Source: Conexibacter arvalis (GTDB lineage: Bacteria > Actinomycetota > Thermoleophilia > Solirubrobacterales > Solirubrobacteraceae). Taken from it: DNA of 64,000 bases. Of this stretch, positions 39,421 through 47,814 are shown in pieces. The translations under genes were made by a program, and so were the position numbers. The DNA lies in NCBI RefSeq assembly GCF_014199525.1, contig NZ_JACHNU010000002.1, positions 1-64,000 on the forward strand, written 5' to 3'. The notes beneath the pieces are model-generated. The model saw only the letters and a program-made list of their open reading frames with translations. It made no database searches and was not told where the DNA came from. How positions within the stretch are numbered: the first letter of the stretch is position 1; the number at the start of each line of letters is the position of its first letter.

Positions 39421-40742
39421 GCGCCCTCCCCTCCCCGTTCCAGCTCGGCGTCGGCGACCGCAAGGCCGTGGTCGAGCGCGGCGGCGATCGCCTTGATGTC
39501 GTCGGCCTCGGCGATCAGCGGCGGCGCGATGAACAGCGAGGTCTGCTCGCCGCTGGTCGTGATCAGCACGTCGGCCTCCAGCGCCCGCGCGGCGACGCGG
39601 CTGGCGAGCGGCTCGGCCTCCTCGCCCTTCCACGTGCGCCAGTCGGGCCCGTGCAGCTCGACGGTCCAATGCAGGCCGCGCCCGTCGATCCGGCGGACCG
39701 ACGGGTGGGCCTCGGCGATCAGCCGCATCTGCTCCTCCATCACCGCGTCGAGCTCGGTCGCGCGCTCGTGGACGCGGTCGCGCTCGGCGACCTTCAGGTG
39801 GGCGCGGATCGCGGCGACCTCGATCGGATGGCCGCGGAAGGTGCTGTAGGTCTGCCACGCCTTGCCCGACAGCCGCTCCAGCATCTGCTTGGAGATCAGC
39901 AGCGCGCCGGCCGCCGCGCCGCCGGCCGCCAGCGACTTGCCCATCGTCACCATGTCGGGCCGCGAGTCGCCCCTGTGGAACTGCTGCCAGCCGCCGACGC
40001 GGCCGAAGCCGGTGACCGTCTCGTCGGCGATCCAGATCGTCCCCGTCTCGCGGGCGATCGCGGCGACGCGGTCCTGGTAGTGGGGCGCGTGGTAGATGCC
40101 GCCCTGGCTGTAGTCGAGGATCACCGCCGCGCTCTTGGAGAGCTTCTCGGTCGCGTCGGCGACCCAGCCGTCGTCGGCGAGCGTCGGGTCGGCCTGGCCG
40201 GTGATCCGCCCGCTCGTCGGCGCGGCGATCGTGTGCACCGGCACCATCGGCGGCGCCGGCGCGACGCCGCCCTCCAGCGACGAGAGGCCGCCGTGCCACT
40301 GGGGCTGGACGGTCATGTCGCGGGCGAGGCCGGCGCCGCCGTGGTAGGCGCGCAGGCGGGTCGCGAGGTCGCGCCGGCCGGTCAGCGCCTGGCAGAGCGC
40401 GAGCGCGACGTCGTTGGCCTCCGAGGCGCTGATGAAGAAGCGGACGGCGCCGATCCACTCCTCGTCCTGGAAGCCGATGCGGATCAGGTCCTCGGCGGCC
40501 GCCTCGCGCTCCCACCAGCCCCAGCCCTCGTTGACGACGGGGGCGTCGGCCGCGGCGCGGACGGCCTCGACGATCTCCGGATGGCGGTGGCCGAGCGGGG
40601 CGGCGGTGTTGCTGGCGTCGATGACGCGCCGCCCGTCCTTCAGCTCGAAGTGGATCCCGTCGCCGCCGACGACCGTCGGCACCGCCGCCTTGCCGGCGGT
40701 GAGGCTGGTCGACAGCAGGCGGGTCGGTGCGGTCGTCGCCAT
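39417..40742 (-). CDS. Class III (ornithine/omega-amino-acid type) aminotransferase
   Basis: A 441-residue PLP enzyme. The lysine that binds PLP is in VTMGKSLAAGG; the phosphate/ring region has FFISASEANDVALAL and WIADETVTGFGRVGGW (Asp-Glu pair before the lysine). Class III enzymes act on omega-amino groups, 4-aminobutyrate, diaminobutyrate, beta-alanine, taurine or glutamate-1-semialdehyde. The start at 40742 overlaps the tautomerase stop (TGATG). In this operon it may transaminate an amine released by the hydrolases. Confidence 0.88.
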   Translation of the reverse strand: MATTAPTRLLSTSLTAGKAAVPTVVGGDGIHFELKDGRRVIDASNTAAPLGHRHPEIVEAVRAAADAPVVNEGWGWWEREAAAEDLIRIGFQDEEWIGAVRFFISASEANDVALALCQALTGRRDLATRLRAYHGGAGLARDMTVQPQWHGGLSSLEGGVAPAPPMVPVHTIAAPTSGRITGQADPTLADDGWVADATEKLSKSAAVILDYSQGGIYHAPHYQDRVAAIARETGTIWIADETVTGFGRVGGWQQFHRGDSRPDMVTMGKSLAAGGAAAGALLISKQMLERLSGKAWQTYSTFRGHPIEVAAIRAHLKVAERDRVHERATELDAVMEEQMRLIAEAHPSVRRIDGRGLHWTVELHGPDWRTWKGEEAEPLASRVAARALEADVLITTSGEQTSLFIAPPLIAEADDIKAIAAALDHGLAVADAELERGGEGA

Positions 40743-40930
40743 CAGATCCGCGCCTTGCCGCCGAAGCCCCACTGGGGTCTCGGCACGCCGATCAGCACGA
40801 CCTCGGTCTCGCGACCGACCTGCTCGCCGAACGTGTCGGCCATCGCCTTGGTGATGCGCTCGATCAGCTCGGCGGTCTTCTCGGGGGACTCCCAGCGGGT
40901 GTCGAATGCCTTGACTTCGATGAACGGCAC
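40742..40930 (-). CDS. 4-oxalocrotonate tautomerase family protein
   Basis: A 62-residue protein starting with GTG-CCG, so that after removal of fMet the N-terminus is PFIEVKAFDTRW with the catalytic Pro1. The length equals the classical 62-residue tautomerase. AGGAG lies 11 bases upstream. A GTG three codons earlier (40939) would bury Pro1 and is therefore rejected. Family members shift keto-enol double bonds or act as dehalogenases. It lies between the importer genes and the aminotransferase, suggesting that a keto or enol acid is formed in this pathway. Confidence 0.85.
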   Translation of the reverse strand: MPFIEVKAFDTRWESPEKTAELIERITKAMADTFGEQVGRETEVVLIGVPRPQWGFGGKARI

Positions 40931-40961
40931 GGCTTTCACTGCTCCTGATTCGGGGGGATGT

Positions 40962-41735
40962 TCAGGCCCGCGTCTCCGCGGCGGTCTCGTGGATCAGCTC
41001 GAGGATCTCGCGCTTGTAGTCGGCGAACTCGGGCGTCGTGAGGACCTCGGGGTCGCGCGAGCGCGGCAGGTCGATCACGACCTCCTTGCGCAGGCGCCCC
41101 GGCCGGGGTGACATGACGTAGACGCGATCGGCGAGGAAGACCGCCTCGTCGATGTCGTGGGTGACGAAGGCGATCGTCCGCCTCCGCTGCTCCCACAGGT
41201 TGGTGAGGAAGCGCTGGGCGCCGCTGCGGGTCAGCGCGTCGAGCGCGCCGAACGGCTCGTCCATCAGCAGCACGTCGGGGTCGTTGGCGATCGCGCGCAC
41301 GATCGCGACCCGCTGCTGCATGCCGCCCGACAGCTCTGACGGATAGGCGTCGGCGAACTCCGACAGCCCCATCTGCGCCAGCAGCTCGTCCGACTGCCCG
41401 TGGCGCTCCTTCGCCGGCGTGCCGGCCAGCGACGGGCCGAACTCGACGTTCTCGCGCACGCGCAGCCACGGGTAGAGCGTGTAGCTCTGGAAGACCATGC
41501 CGCGGTCGGGGCCGGGGCCGGTCACCGGCCGCCCGCCGACGAGCGCGGCGCCCTCGGTCGGCGGCTCCAGGCCCGCGATGACGTTCAGCAGCGTCGACTT
41601 GCCGCAGCCCGATCCGCCGACGATGCAGCCGAACTCCCCGTCGGGGATCGTCAGCGAGACGTCGTCGAGGGCGAGCACGTCGCGGCGGTCGGCGTTGTAG
41701 ACCTTCGTGACGCGGTCGATCTGGATGGCGCCCAT
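40962..41735 (-). CDS. ABC importer ATPase, nitrate/taurine/sulfonate type
   Basis: A 257-residue ATPase: Walker A GGSGCGKST, Q-loop VFQSYTLYPWL, signature ELSGGMQQRVAIVRA, Walker B VLLMDEPFGALD and H-loop VTHDIDEAV. The phrase YTLYPWLRVRENVEFG is typical of the SsuB/TauB/NrtD group. The ATG at 41735 overlaps the permease stop (TGATG). It energises the importer whose permease and binding protein are encoded just upstream. Confidence 0.92.
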   Translation of the reverse strand: MGAIQIDRVTKVYNADRRDVLALDDVSLTIPDGEFGCIVGGSGCGKSTLLNVIAGLEPPTEGAALVGGRPVTGPGPDRGMVFQSYTLYPWLRVRENVEFGPSLAGTPAKERHGQSDELLAQMGLSEFADAYPSELSGGMQQRVAIVRAIANDPDVLLMDEPFGALDALTRSGAQRFLTNLWEQRRRTIAFVTHDIDEAVFLADRVYVMSPRPGRLRKEVVIDLPRSRDPEVLTTPEFADYKREILELIHETAAETRA

Positions 41736-42616
41736 CAGCGACGGCCTTTCGCGTAGGGGAACAGGCGGCGGTGGAGCAGGCGGAACAGCGCGTCGCTGAC
41801 GAGGCCGAGCGCCCCGATCGTGAGGATCCCGGCGATCACCGTCTCGCTGTCCATGTAGCGGCCGGCGTTGAGGATCGAGTGGCCGATCCCCGTCTCGGCG
41901 GAGACGAGCTCGGCGACGATCAGGTAGGTCCACGCCCACCCCATCGCGATCCGCAGGTTGTCGATCACGCCCGGCCAGCAGGCCGGCAGCAGCACGCGCG
42001 TGAAGACCTGGCGGTTGGAGGCGCCGAGCGTGTAGGCGATCGACAGCAGGTTCTTCTGGACGTTCGCCGACACGTCGGCGACGAGCAGCGTCAGCGGGAA
42101 GAAGACGCCCATGCAGATGACGGCGACCTTCTCGGTCTCGTCGATGCCGAACCAGATGATGAACAGCGGGATGAACGCGGTCGCGGGCATGAAGCGGACC
42201 GCGGCGACCAGCGGCTCGATGAACGCCTGCACCGCGCGGAAGGAGCCGATCGCGATGCCGAGCGGGACGGCGACGACCGCCGACAGCGCGAAGGCGATCA
42301 GGATCCGCCGCGTGCTCGACCAGACGTCGCCGGCGAAGCCCTCGTTCGCGAACAGCTGGTAGAGCCGGTCGGCGGTCGCGCTCGGCGTCGGCAGGAAGAG
42401 GTCGTCGACCAGCTCGCCGTAGGAGACGATGCTCCAGAGCGCGAGCACGAGCAGGAAGCAGCCGCTCGTGAGCGCGAGCGCGAGCGGGCGCGAGATCGGC
42501 TCCTTCGGCCGCATCGCGGTGCTGAGGCGGGAGCGCCGGGCCCGCAGCGGAAGCTGCGGGCCGGGCGCCGTCGCGGCCGTGCGATCGGCCGCGTCGCGGG
42601 CGTGCGTCTCAACCAT
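41735..42616 (-). CDS. ABC importer permease, nitrate/taurine/sulfonate type
   Basis: A 293-residue permease with about six membrane helices after a ~45-residue hydrophilic tail. The EAA loop reads YTLGASNRQVFTRVLLPACWPGVIDNLRIAMGWAW, as in SsuC/TauC. It overlaps the binding-protein gene by eight bases and the ATPase gene by one. No unusual feature beyond the N-terminal tail. Confidence 0.92.
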   Translation of the reverse strand: MVETHARDAADRTAATAPGPQLPLRARRSRLSTAMRPKEPISRPLALALTSGCFLLVLALWSIVSYGELVDDLFLPTPSATADRLYQLFANEGFAGDVWSSTRRILIAFALSAVVAVPLGIAIGSFRAVQAFIEPLVAAVRFMPATAFIPLFIIWFGIDETEKVAVICMGVFFPLTLLVADVSANVQKNLLSIAYTLGASNRQVFTRVLLPACWPGVIDNLRIAMGWAWTYLIVAELVSAETGIGHSILNAGRYMDSETVIAGILTIGALGLVSDALFRLLHRRLFPYAKGRR

Positions 42617-43628
42617 TGCCGAGGTACTGGGGGTCGAGCGCGTCGGTCGCCTTCACGGCCGTCGAGACGTCGCCTATCTCGCTCCAGAAGCGGCCGGCCT
42701 CGTCGGCGACGGCGTACAGCGGGCCGGGCGCGTCGGCCGTGCCCATCAGTCTGCGCGCCTCCGCGGAGGTGTAGAACTTGATCGACTCGAGCTGGTCCTC
42801 GATGTCGCTCGCTCTCGTGTCGAGGCCGCGCGACATGATCTCGATCGCCTCCTTGGGGTTGGAGCGCAGGAACTCGATCGATCTGTCCCAGCCGGCGATC
42901 GCGGCGCGGACGGCGTCGGGGTTGTCCTCGGCCCACTCCCTGCCGAGCGCGATCGTGTCGACGATCACGTCGGGGTAGTCCTTCGTCGAGGCGAGCACCG
43001 TGCCGCCGCTTTCGGCCGCCTGGTCGAGCCACGGCTGCCAGGTCGCGGCGGCCGGGACTCTGCCGGCGACGAACGCCGAGCCGGCGGCGGAGGGATCGAG
43101 GTTGCGCGCGGTGATGTCGTCGAGGCTCATCCCGTTTCTCTGCAGCGCGTACGCGAGCAGGAACTGCGTCGTCGTGCCCTCCTGGACCGCGACCTCTCTG
43201 CCTCTCAGATCGGCGACCGTGCTCATGCCGTCGCCGCCGACGACGCCGTCCGCCCCGTCGGAGGCGTCGGTCACCATCACGTTCACGACCGGGACGCCCT
43301 TGGCGATCGTGTTGATGACCGTGTCGAGCGTCGTGGCGAAGCCCTCGAGCTTCCCGGCGCGGACCGCGACGCCGCGCTGCAGCGCGTCGTCGCCGACGAC
43401 CGTCGGCCGCAGGTCGACGCCGGCCTCCTCGAAGAAGCCCTTCTCCTTGCCGATGAAGTACGGGCCGTAGCCCGTGTAGCTCGAGATGCCGAGCCGCAGC
43501 ACCGGCTTGTCGCCCGATGCGGTGGACGCGCCGCCCGACGACTCGCCGCTGCTGCCGCATGCCGTCAGGGCAGCGGCCGAAGCGAGGGCGAGCGCAAGCG
43601 CCGCGAACCCACGGAAACACCTTCTCAT
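42609..43628 (-). CDS. ABC importer substrate-binding lipoprotein, nitrate/taurine/sulfonate type
   Basis: A 339-residue lipoprotein. The signal peptide ends in the lipobox LTACGSS; the binding domain starts VLRLGISSYTGYGPYFIGKEKGFFEEAGVDL, the standard NMT1/SsuA opening. GAGGA precedes the ATG at 43628. Its ligand is unknown. Arginine codons include 10 AGA/AGG of 21 by hand count, like the other two lipoproteins here. It is the first gene of the operon, divergent from the GntR gene. Confidence 0.9.
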   Translation of the reverse strand: MRRCFRGFAALALALASAAALTACGSSGESSGGASTASGDKPVLRLGISSYTGYGPYFIGKEKGFFEEAGVDLRPTVVGDDALQRGVAVRAGKLEGFATTLDTVINTIAKGVPVVNVMVTDASDGADGVVGGDGMSTVADLRGREVAVQEGTTTQFLLAYALQRNGMSLDDITARNLDPSAAGSAFVAGRVPAAATWQPWLDQAAESGGTVLASTKDYPDVIVDTIALGREWAEDNPDAVRAAIAGWDRSIEFLRSNPKEAIEIMSRGLDTRASDIEDQLESIKFYTSAEARRLMGTADAPGPLYAVADEAGRFWSEIGDVSTAVKATDALDPQYLGNG

Positions 43629-43693
43629 TGAACCGTCCTCTTTCTCGGGGATTAGGGGGGCGGTCTCCTCTGGGCGCACACGCTAACAGGATT

Positions 43694-43706
43694 GTCGACA
43701 GTCGAC
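43694..43706. promoter_or_regulatory. GntR-type operator, first copy
   Basis: GTCGACAGTCGAC is a 13-base palindrome with a single-base centre and contains TGTCGACA, the TGTNNACA core of FadR/GntR sites. It lies 66 bases upstream of the binding-protein gene of the importer operon. A second copy, its exact reverse complement, lies 78 bases away at 43772-43784. Confidence 0.6.
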
Positions 43707-43771
43707 TAGTCCACTTTCGCTCTGACCCCGATGACGCGCGACGCAAGCCCCCGCAGGGCATGCGCCATTCG

Positions 43772-43784
43772 GTCGACTGTCGAC
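43772..43784. promoter_or_regulatory. GntR-type operator, second copy
   Basis: GTCGACTGTCGAC, the exact reverse complement of the first copy. It is 34-46 bases upstream of the ATG at 43818 and just upstream of a possible -10 element (TAGGGT, 43804-43809), so a bound regulator could control its own gene as well as the divergent operon. The two sites are about 7.4 helical turns apart. Confidence 0.6.
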
Positions 43785-43853
43785 TTTCGTGGCGGGCGTG
43801 CGTTAGGGTATTCCGCGATGGCACCTCCGCGCAGGCCCAGAAAGGGAGCCGAC

Positions 43854-44528
43854 GTGCTCGCGTTCGACCGCGTCGATCGCCCGTCGCTCGCGGACATGGC
43901 CCACGCCAGCATCAGCAGGTCGATCCTCGCCGGCGAGGTGCCGCCGGGCACGCAGCTGAAGGAGACCCACCTCGCCGACCAGCTCGGCATGAGCCGCGCG
44001 CCGATCCGGGAGGCGTTCAAGCGGCTCGCCGACGAGCACCTCGTCGTCGAGCGCCCGCGCTACGGCGTCTTCGTGCGCGAGTTCGACGCCGACGACATCG
44101 CCGACATCTACAACCTGCGCGTCGCGATCGAGACGACCGCGGCGCGCCTCTTCATCCGCGCCGGCGCGTCGACCACCCCGCTGCGCGCGCTCGTCGACGA
44201 GATGGAGGCGGCGGCCGGCAGAGGCGACACCGAGGCCGTCGTCGACGCCGAGGTCCGCTTCCACCAGACGCTCTGCGACCTCTGCGGCAACGGCTACGTC
44301 AGCGCCGTCTTCCGCAACCTCCAGGGCCCGATCCACATGGCGATGGGGATGGACGACCGCAACTACGTCGACCTCGACGAGATCGTCCACGAGCACGACC
44401 CCGTCGTCGACGCGCTCGAAGGCGGCGACGAGCAGGTCGCCGTCGCCGTCATCGCCGAGCACATCACCTCGTCAGTCGCCTCCGTGATCGAGCGCCTCGG
44501 CGGCGACCCGGGCCGGATCCTCGACTGA
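43854..44528 (+). CDS. GntR-family transcriptional regulator (FadR/FCD subfamily)
   Basis: A 224-residue regulator. The winged helix is at residues ~12-75 (DMAHASISRSILAGEVPPGTQLKETHLADQLGMSRAPIREAFKRL, in part). The C-terminal FCD domain carries the metal-binding residues in IYNLRVAIETTAARLF (Asp/Arg region), VRFHQTLCDLCGN (His) and AVIAEHITSS (His). GTG at 43854 is chosen because AAGGGAG lies 5 bases upstream; an in-frame ATG at 43818 is the alternative and may be leaderless. It is divergent from the importer/tautomerase operon, which it most likely controls. Confidence 0.87.
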   Translation: MLAFDRVDRPSLADMAHASISRSILAGEVPPGTQLKETHLADQLGMSRAPIREAFKRLADEHLVVERPRYGVFVREFDADDIADIYNLRVAIETTAARLFIRAGASTTPLRALVDEMEAAAGRGDTEAVVDAEVRFHQTLCDLCGNGYVSAVFRNLQGPIHMAMGMDDRNYVDLDEIVHEHDPVVDALEGGDEQVAVAVIAEHITSSVASVIERLGGDPGRILD

Positions 44529-44550
44529 GGCGGGGCTCCCCGGCCCCGCC
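44529..44550. terminator. Bidirectional 8-bp hairpin
   Basis: GGCGGGGC at 44529-44536 pairs with GCCCCGCC at 44543-44550 around TCCCCG. It occupies the 27-base gap between the convergent GntR gene and the last gene of the organosulfur-like operon. Confidence 0.6.
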
Positions 44551-44555
44551 GTCGC

Positions 44556-45560
44556 TCAGGCCGCCGCGAGCGCGCCTGCGCCGAGCCGCCGGCGCCGGGC
44601 CGCGCGCGGATGCAGATCGGCCAGCGCGCGGGCGTCGCGCCACGCCGCGTCGAAGCCGAGCGCGTTGGCGGTGCCGCTCGTGCCGACGACCTGCCAGACG
44701 CGGTCGCCCTGCGCCTGGGCGGTCGTCAGCGCGACCTCCAGCGCCGCGAGCGCGCGGTCGCGCGCGGCCGCGACCGCGCTCGGGCGCAGACGGGAGGCGC
44801 GCGCGAAGGCGCCCGCGTCCTCCGCCGCCCGGCCCCCGACGGTCGCGGCCGCGCCGGGGCTGGCCGCGTCGCCCTCCCCGCCGCCGAGCAGCTCGCCGAG
44901 CTCGGCCGCCGCCGCGCGCACGAGCGCCGCGGCGCCCCACGCCTCGGAGAGCCCGGCTCCGAGCAGCGTCTGACTGAACGGGTCGCCGGTCGCCGCGCTC
45001 ACGCCAGGGAGCGGGCGCGGCCGCGGCCGTCTGCGCGTCAGCTCCGCCGACGCCTCGACGCTGCCGAGCGCGAGCCCCGCGGCGACGGCGCCGTCGAACA
45101 GCGCCTGCAGCGCCTCCAGCAGCACCGGAAGCGCCGCCTCGCCCGCAGGCGCCCGCTCCCGCCCGGCCGCCGGGACGGCGGCCGTCGCCCCGGCCGGCGT
45201 CCCGCCCGGCGGCGCGACCGCGTCCGGCACGCCGCGCAGCCCCACTCGCTCGGCGGCCGGCGGCAGCTCGCGGCCGTCGCCGAGCAGCGCTCCGCGCGCG
45301 GCGGCCGCGCGCAGCGCGGCCGCCGCGGCGCCGGGCGCCCCGAGCGCGAGCAGCGTCGCCATCACCGCAAAATGGGACCCGAGCGCGAAGGCGGCCGAGC
45401 CGTCGCGCTCGGCGGTCGCCCGCACCAGCTCGGCCGCCTCCGCGACGGACGCGCCCTCGCCGCCGAGCGAGCTCGGCGCCAGCAGCGCCGGCGCCCCCTC
45501 GGCGCGCAGCGCCGCGAGCGTCGCCGCGGTCGCGGCGCGGTGGTCGTCGATCGTCGTCAT
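44556..45560 (-). CDS. Acyl-CoA-dehydrogenase-fold protein with missing central domain
   Basis: A 334-residue protein. Residues 1-100 resemble the N-terminal helical domain of acyl-CoA dehydrogenase/DszC proteins (APSSLGGEGASVAEAAELVRATAERDGSAAFALGSHF). Residues ~165-334 resemble the C-terminal four-helix domain, ending in VWQVVGTSGTANALGFDAAWRDARALADLHPR, as in SfnC/DszC proteins. The central beta domain that holds the flavin is replaced by a short Ala/Pro/Gly stretch. It is likely unable to bind flavin alone and might be a partner subunit or a decaying gene. It is the last gene of the operon, 23 bases after the DszC-like gene. Confidence 0.7.
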   Translation of the reverse strand: MTTIDDHRAATAATLAALRAEGAPALLAPSSLGGEGASVAEAAELVRATAERDGSAAFALGSHFAVMATLLALGAPGAAAAALRAAAARGALLGDGRELPPAAERVGLRGVPDAVAPPGGTPAGATAAVPAAGRERAPAGEAALPVLLEALQALFDGAVAAGLALGSVEASAELTRRRPRPRPLPGVSAATGDPFSQTLLGAGLSEAWGAAALVRAAAAELGELLGGGEGDAASPGAAATVGGRAAEDAGAFARASRLRPSAVAAARDRALAALEVALTTAQAQGDRVWQVVGTSGTANALGFDAAWRDARALADLHPRAARRRRLGAGALAAA

Positions 45561-45583
45561 CGCAACAGTCCTCCTTGCTGGCG

Positions 45584-46777
45584 TCAGTCGCCGTAGAAGC
45601 GCGGCCCAAGCTCGCGTGAGCCGTTGAGCAGCACGTCGCCGACGATGCGGTGGTGGTAGATCGGCGGGTTGAGGTGGAGCGAGTGGATCCGCACGTCGCG
45701 CCAGTAGCGGTCGATGCCGGTCGCGTGGCGGCCGGCGGCGACGCCCGGCAGCTCGAGCACCTCGGTGCCGACCTCCAGGCCGACGCCGGCCGCGAACAGC
45801 CGCAGCGTCTCGGAGCGCTGCTTGAGCGCGACGATCTCCTCGACCTCCAGCTCGCGCCGCCGCGCGAAGCCGTCGGCGATCTCGGCGGCGACCTCGTCGC
45901 GCAGCGCGACCGCCGCCTGGACGCGCGCCGACAGGCGGCCGAGCAGCGACAGCGCCTCCGGATCCAGCTCGGCCGCGGTCGCCGGCGGCGGCTCGCCGCC
46001 GCCGCGCACCAGCCCGAGCGCCGTCCGCAGCGCCCCCTGCGCCGCCCCGACCAGGATCGAGGCGAAGAACAGCCCGCCCGGCGCCTCGTAGAACGGCGGG
46101 AACGAGTCGCGCGGTCCGGGGTGGCTGTCGGCGTAGACCTCCTCCGGCTTCACGACGACGTCTCTGAACTCGATCGTCACCGTCGCCGTGCGGCGCAGGC
46201 CGAGGTGGTCCCAGTCGTCGTGGAAGGTCTGGCCCTCCCGGTCTCTCGGCACCGCGACGTAGACGTAGGAGCGCTCGTCGGTGCGCGGCGCGAGCACCGT
46301 CGAGAGGTCGCCGGTCAGCGCGCCGGTGTTGAGCGGCTTGACGCCGTTGAGCACGTAGCCGCCCTCGGGCGTCGGCGTCGCTCTGAACGGCACGAACGGC
46401 TGCGTCACGTTGCCCCACAGCCACCGCCCGGCGGCCGAGGCGCGCTGCAGCTCCGCGTTGCCGCCGTCGTAGTCGAGCAGGTCGGGGATGAAGTTCGTGA
46501 AGTGGTAGGCGAGCAGGCCGCCGACGTTCGGGTCCAGCGCCGACAGCTCGCTGACGACCGCCGCGGCCTCGACGTGGGTCGCCCCCTCTCCCCCGTGCTC
46601 GCGCGGGATCAGCAGGTTGGTCAACCCCGCCGCCCGGACCGCCTGCAGCTCGGCGTGCGGCGGCTCGCCGGCGCGCTCGCGTTCGGCGACCGTCGCCGCG
46701 AACCCGGCGACGCTGCGGCGGGCGACGCTGACCCAGTCGGTGGTGGTCGCCGCCTCCGTGACCTCGGCGATGCTCAT
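45584..46777 (-). CDS. DszC/SfnC-like flavin-dependent monooxygenase (acyl-CoA dehydrogenase fold)
   Basis: A 397-residue protein with all three domains: N-terminal helices (LIPREHGGEGATHVEAAAVVSELSALDPNVGGLLAYHF), beta domain (GGYVLNGVKPLNTGALTGD, WDHLGLRRTATVTIEF) and C-terminal helices ending YWRDVRIHSLHLNPPIYHHRIVGDVLLNG. That ending is characteristic of DszC/SfnC sulfur-compound monooxygenases rather than true acyl-CoA dehydrogenases, and no catalytic Glu for acyl-CoA oxidation is obvious. GGAGGGGA precedes the ATG, which overlaps the aldo/keto reductase stop. Confidence 0.85.
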   Translation of the reverse strand: MSIAEVTEAATTTDWVSVARRSVAGFAATVAERERAGEPPHAELQAVRAAGLTNLLIPREHGGEGATHVEAAAVVSELSALDPNVGGLLAYHFTNFIPDLLDYDGGNAELQRASAAGRWLWGNVTQPFVPFRATPTPEGGYVLNGVKPLNTGALTGDLSTVLAPRTDERSYVYVAVPRDREGQTFHDDWDHLGLRRTATVTIEFRDVVVKPEEVYADSHPGPRDSFPPFYEAPGGLFFASILVGAAQGALRTALGLVRGGGEPPPATAAELDPEALSLLGRLSARVQAAVALRDEVAAEIADGFARRRELEVEEIVALKQRSETLRLFAAGVGLEVGTEVLELPGVAAGRHATGIDRYWRDVRIHSLHLNPPIYHHRIVGDVLLNGSRELGPRFYGD

Positions 46778-47814
46778 CGCTCCCCTCCTGCGGGTCGGCG
46801 GCGCGCCGCGGGCGACAGCGCCGGGTTGTCGTAGCCGCGGTCGGCCGGGTTGATCGTCGTCCCGGGCGGGACGATTTCGTCGATCCGGTCGAGCACGTCG
46901 TCGCTCAGCGCGACGTCGGCGGCGCCGAGCTGGCTCTCCAGCTGCGCGGAGGTGCGCGGGCCGATGATCGCGGAGGTGACCGCCGGGTGGCGGATCACGA
47001 ACGCGAGCGCGAGGTGGATCAGGCTGATCCCGGCCTCGTCGGCGAGCGCCTGCAGCCGCTCGACCGCCGCGTACTTGCGCTGGTTGACCGGCAGCGACAG
47101 GTCGTAGAGGTGCGGGAAGCGGGCTCCGCGCCGGCTCTCGGCGATCGCTCTGCCCCTGCCGGTCAGCCAGCCGCCGCCGAGCGGGCTGTACGGCAGGATC
47201 CCGATCCCGTGGCGCCGCGCGGTCGGCAGCACGTCCTTCTCGACCTCGCGGGCCAGCAGCGAGTACGGCGGCTGCTCGGAGACGAGCCGTTCGCGCCCGC
47301 GCCGCTCGGCGACCCACTGCGCCTCGACCAGCCACTCGGCCGGAAAGGTCGAGGAGCCGATCGAGCGGATCTTGCCGGCCGCGACGAGATCGCTCAGCGC
47401 GCCGAGCGTCTCGTCGAGGTCGGTGTGCCGGTCGAGCCGGTGGATCTGGAAGAGGTCGATCCAGTCGGTTCGCAGCCGGCGCAGCGACGCCTCGACCGCC
47501 TGCACGATCCAGCGGCGGCTGCCGCCCTGGTGGTTGGGGTCCTCGCTCATCGGCCGGTAGGCCTTGGTCGCGAGGATCACCCGCTCGCGGCGTCCGCCCG
47601 CGAGCGCCTTGCCGACGATCGTCTCCGACTCGCCTCTCGAGTAGACGTCGGCGGTGTCGACGACGTTGACGCCGGCGTCGAGCGCCTGGTGGACGATCCG
47701 GATCGCGTCGTCGTGGTCGGGGTTGCCGGCCGCGCCGAGCATCATCGTCCCGAGCGTCAGCGGCGTGACGCGCAGACCGCTGCGCCCACGGATGCGGTGG
47801 TCGGAGAGGCTCAT
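46774..47814 (-). CDS. Aldo/keto reductase
   Basis: A 346-residue TIM-barrel oxidoreductase. The catalytic tetrad is visible: Asp and Tyr in VVDTADVYSRGESE, Lys in VILATKAYRP and His in LFQIHRLDRHTD. The NADPH-binding end has SAIIGPRTSAQLESQL. It reduces aldehydes or ketones. It is translationally coupled on both sides (ATGA overlaps with the binding-protein gene and with the DszC-like gene). Its role in an organosulfur pathway is not evident. Confidence 0.9.
   Translation of the reverse strand: MSLSDHRIRGRSGLRVTPLTLGTMMLGAAGNPDHDDAIRIVHQALDAGVNVVDTADVYSRGESETIVGKALAGGRRERVILATKAYRPMSEDPNHQGGSRRWIVQAVEASLRRLRTDWIDLFQIHRLDRHTDLDETLGALSDLVAAGKIRSIGSSTFPAEWLVEAQWVAERRGRERLVSEQPPYSLLAREVEKDVLPTARRHGIGILPYSPLGGGWLTGRGRAIAESRRGARFPHLYDLSLPVNQRKYAAVERLQALADEAGISLIHLALAFVIRHPAVTSAIIGPRTSAQLESQLGAADVALSDDVLDRIDEIVPPGTTINPADRGYDNPALSPAARRRPAGGER

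Noticed and set aside
39405-41111. Plus-strand frame of about 570 codons opposite the aminotransferase
   Set aside because: Shadow of the aminotransferase, M20 and tautomerase genes, composition Arg/Ala-rich with no motif.
45584-46777. True acyl-CoA dehydrogenase of beta-oxidation
   Set aside because: The C-terminal LHLNPP...VGDVLLNG ending is that of DszC/SfnC proteins, and no thioesterase, hydratase or thiolase gene is nearby.
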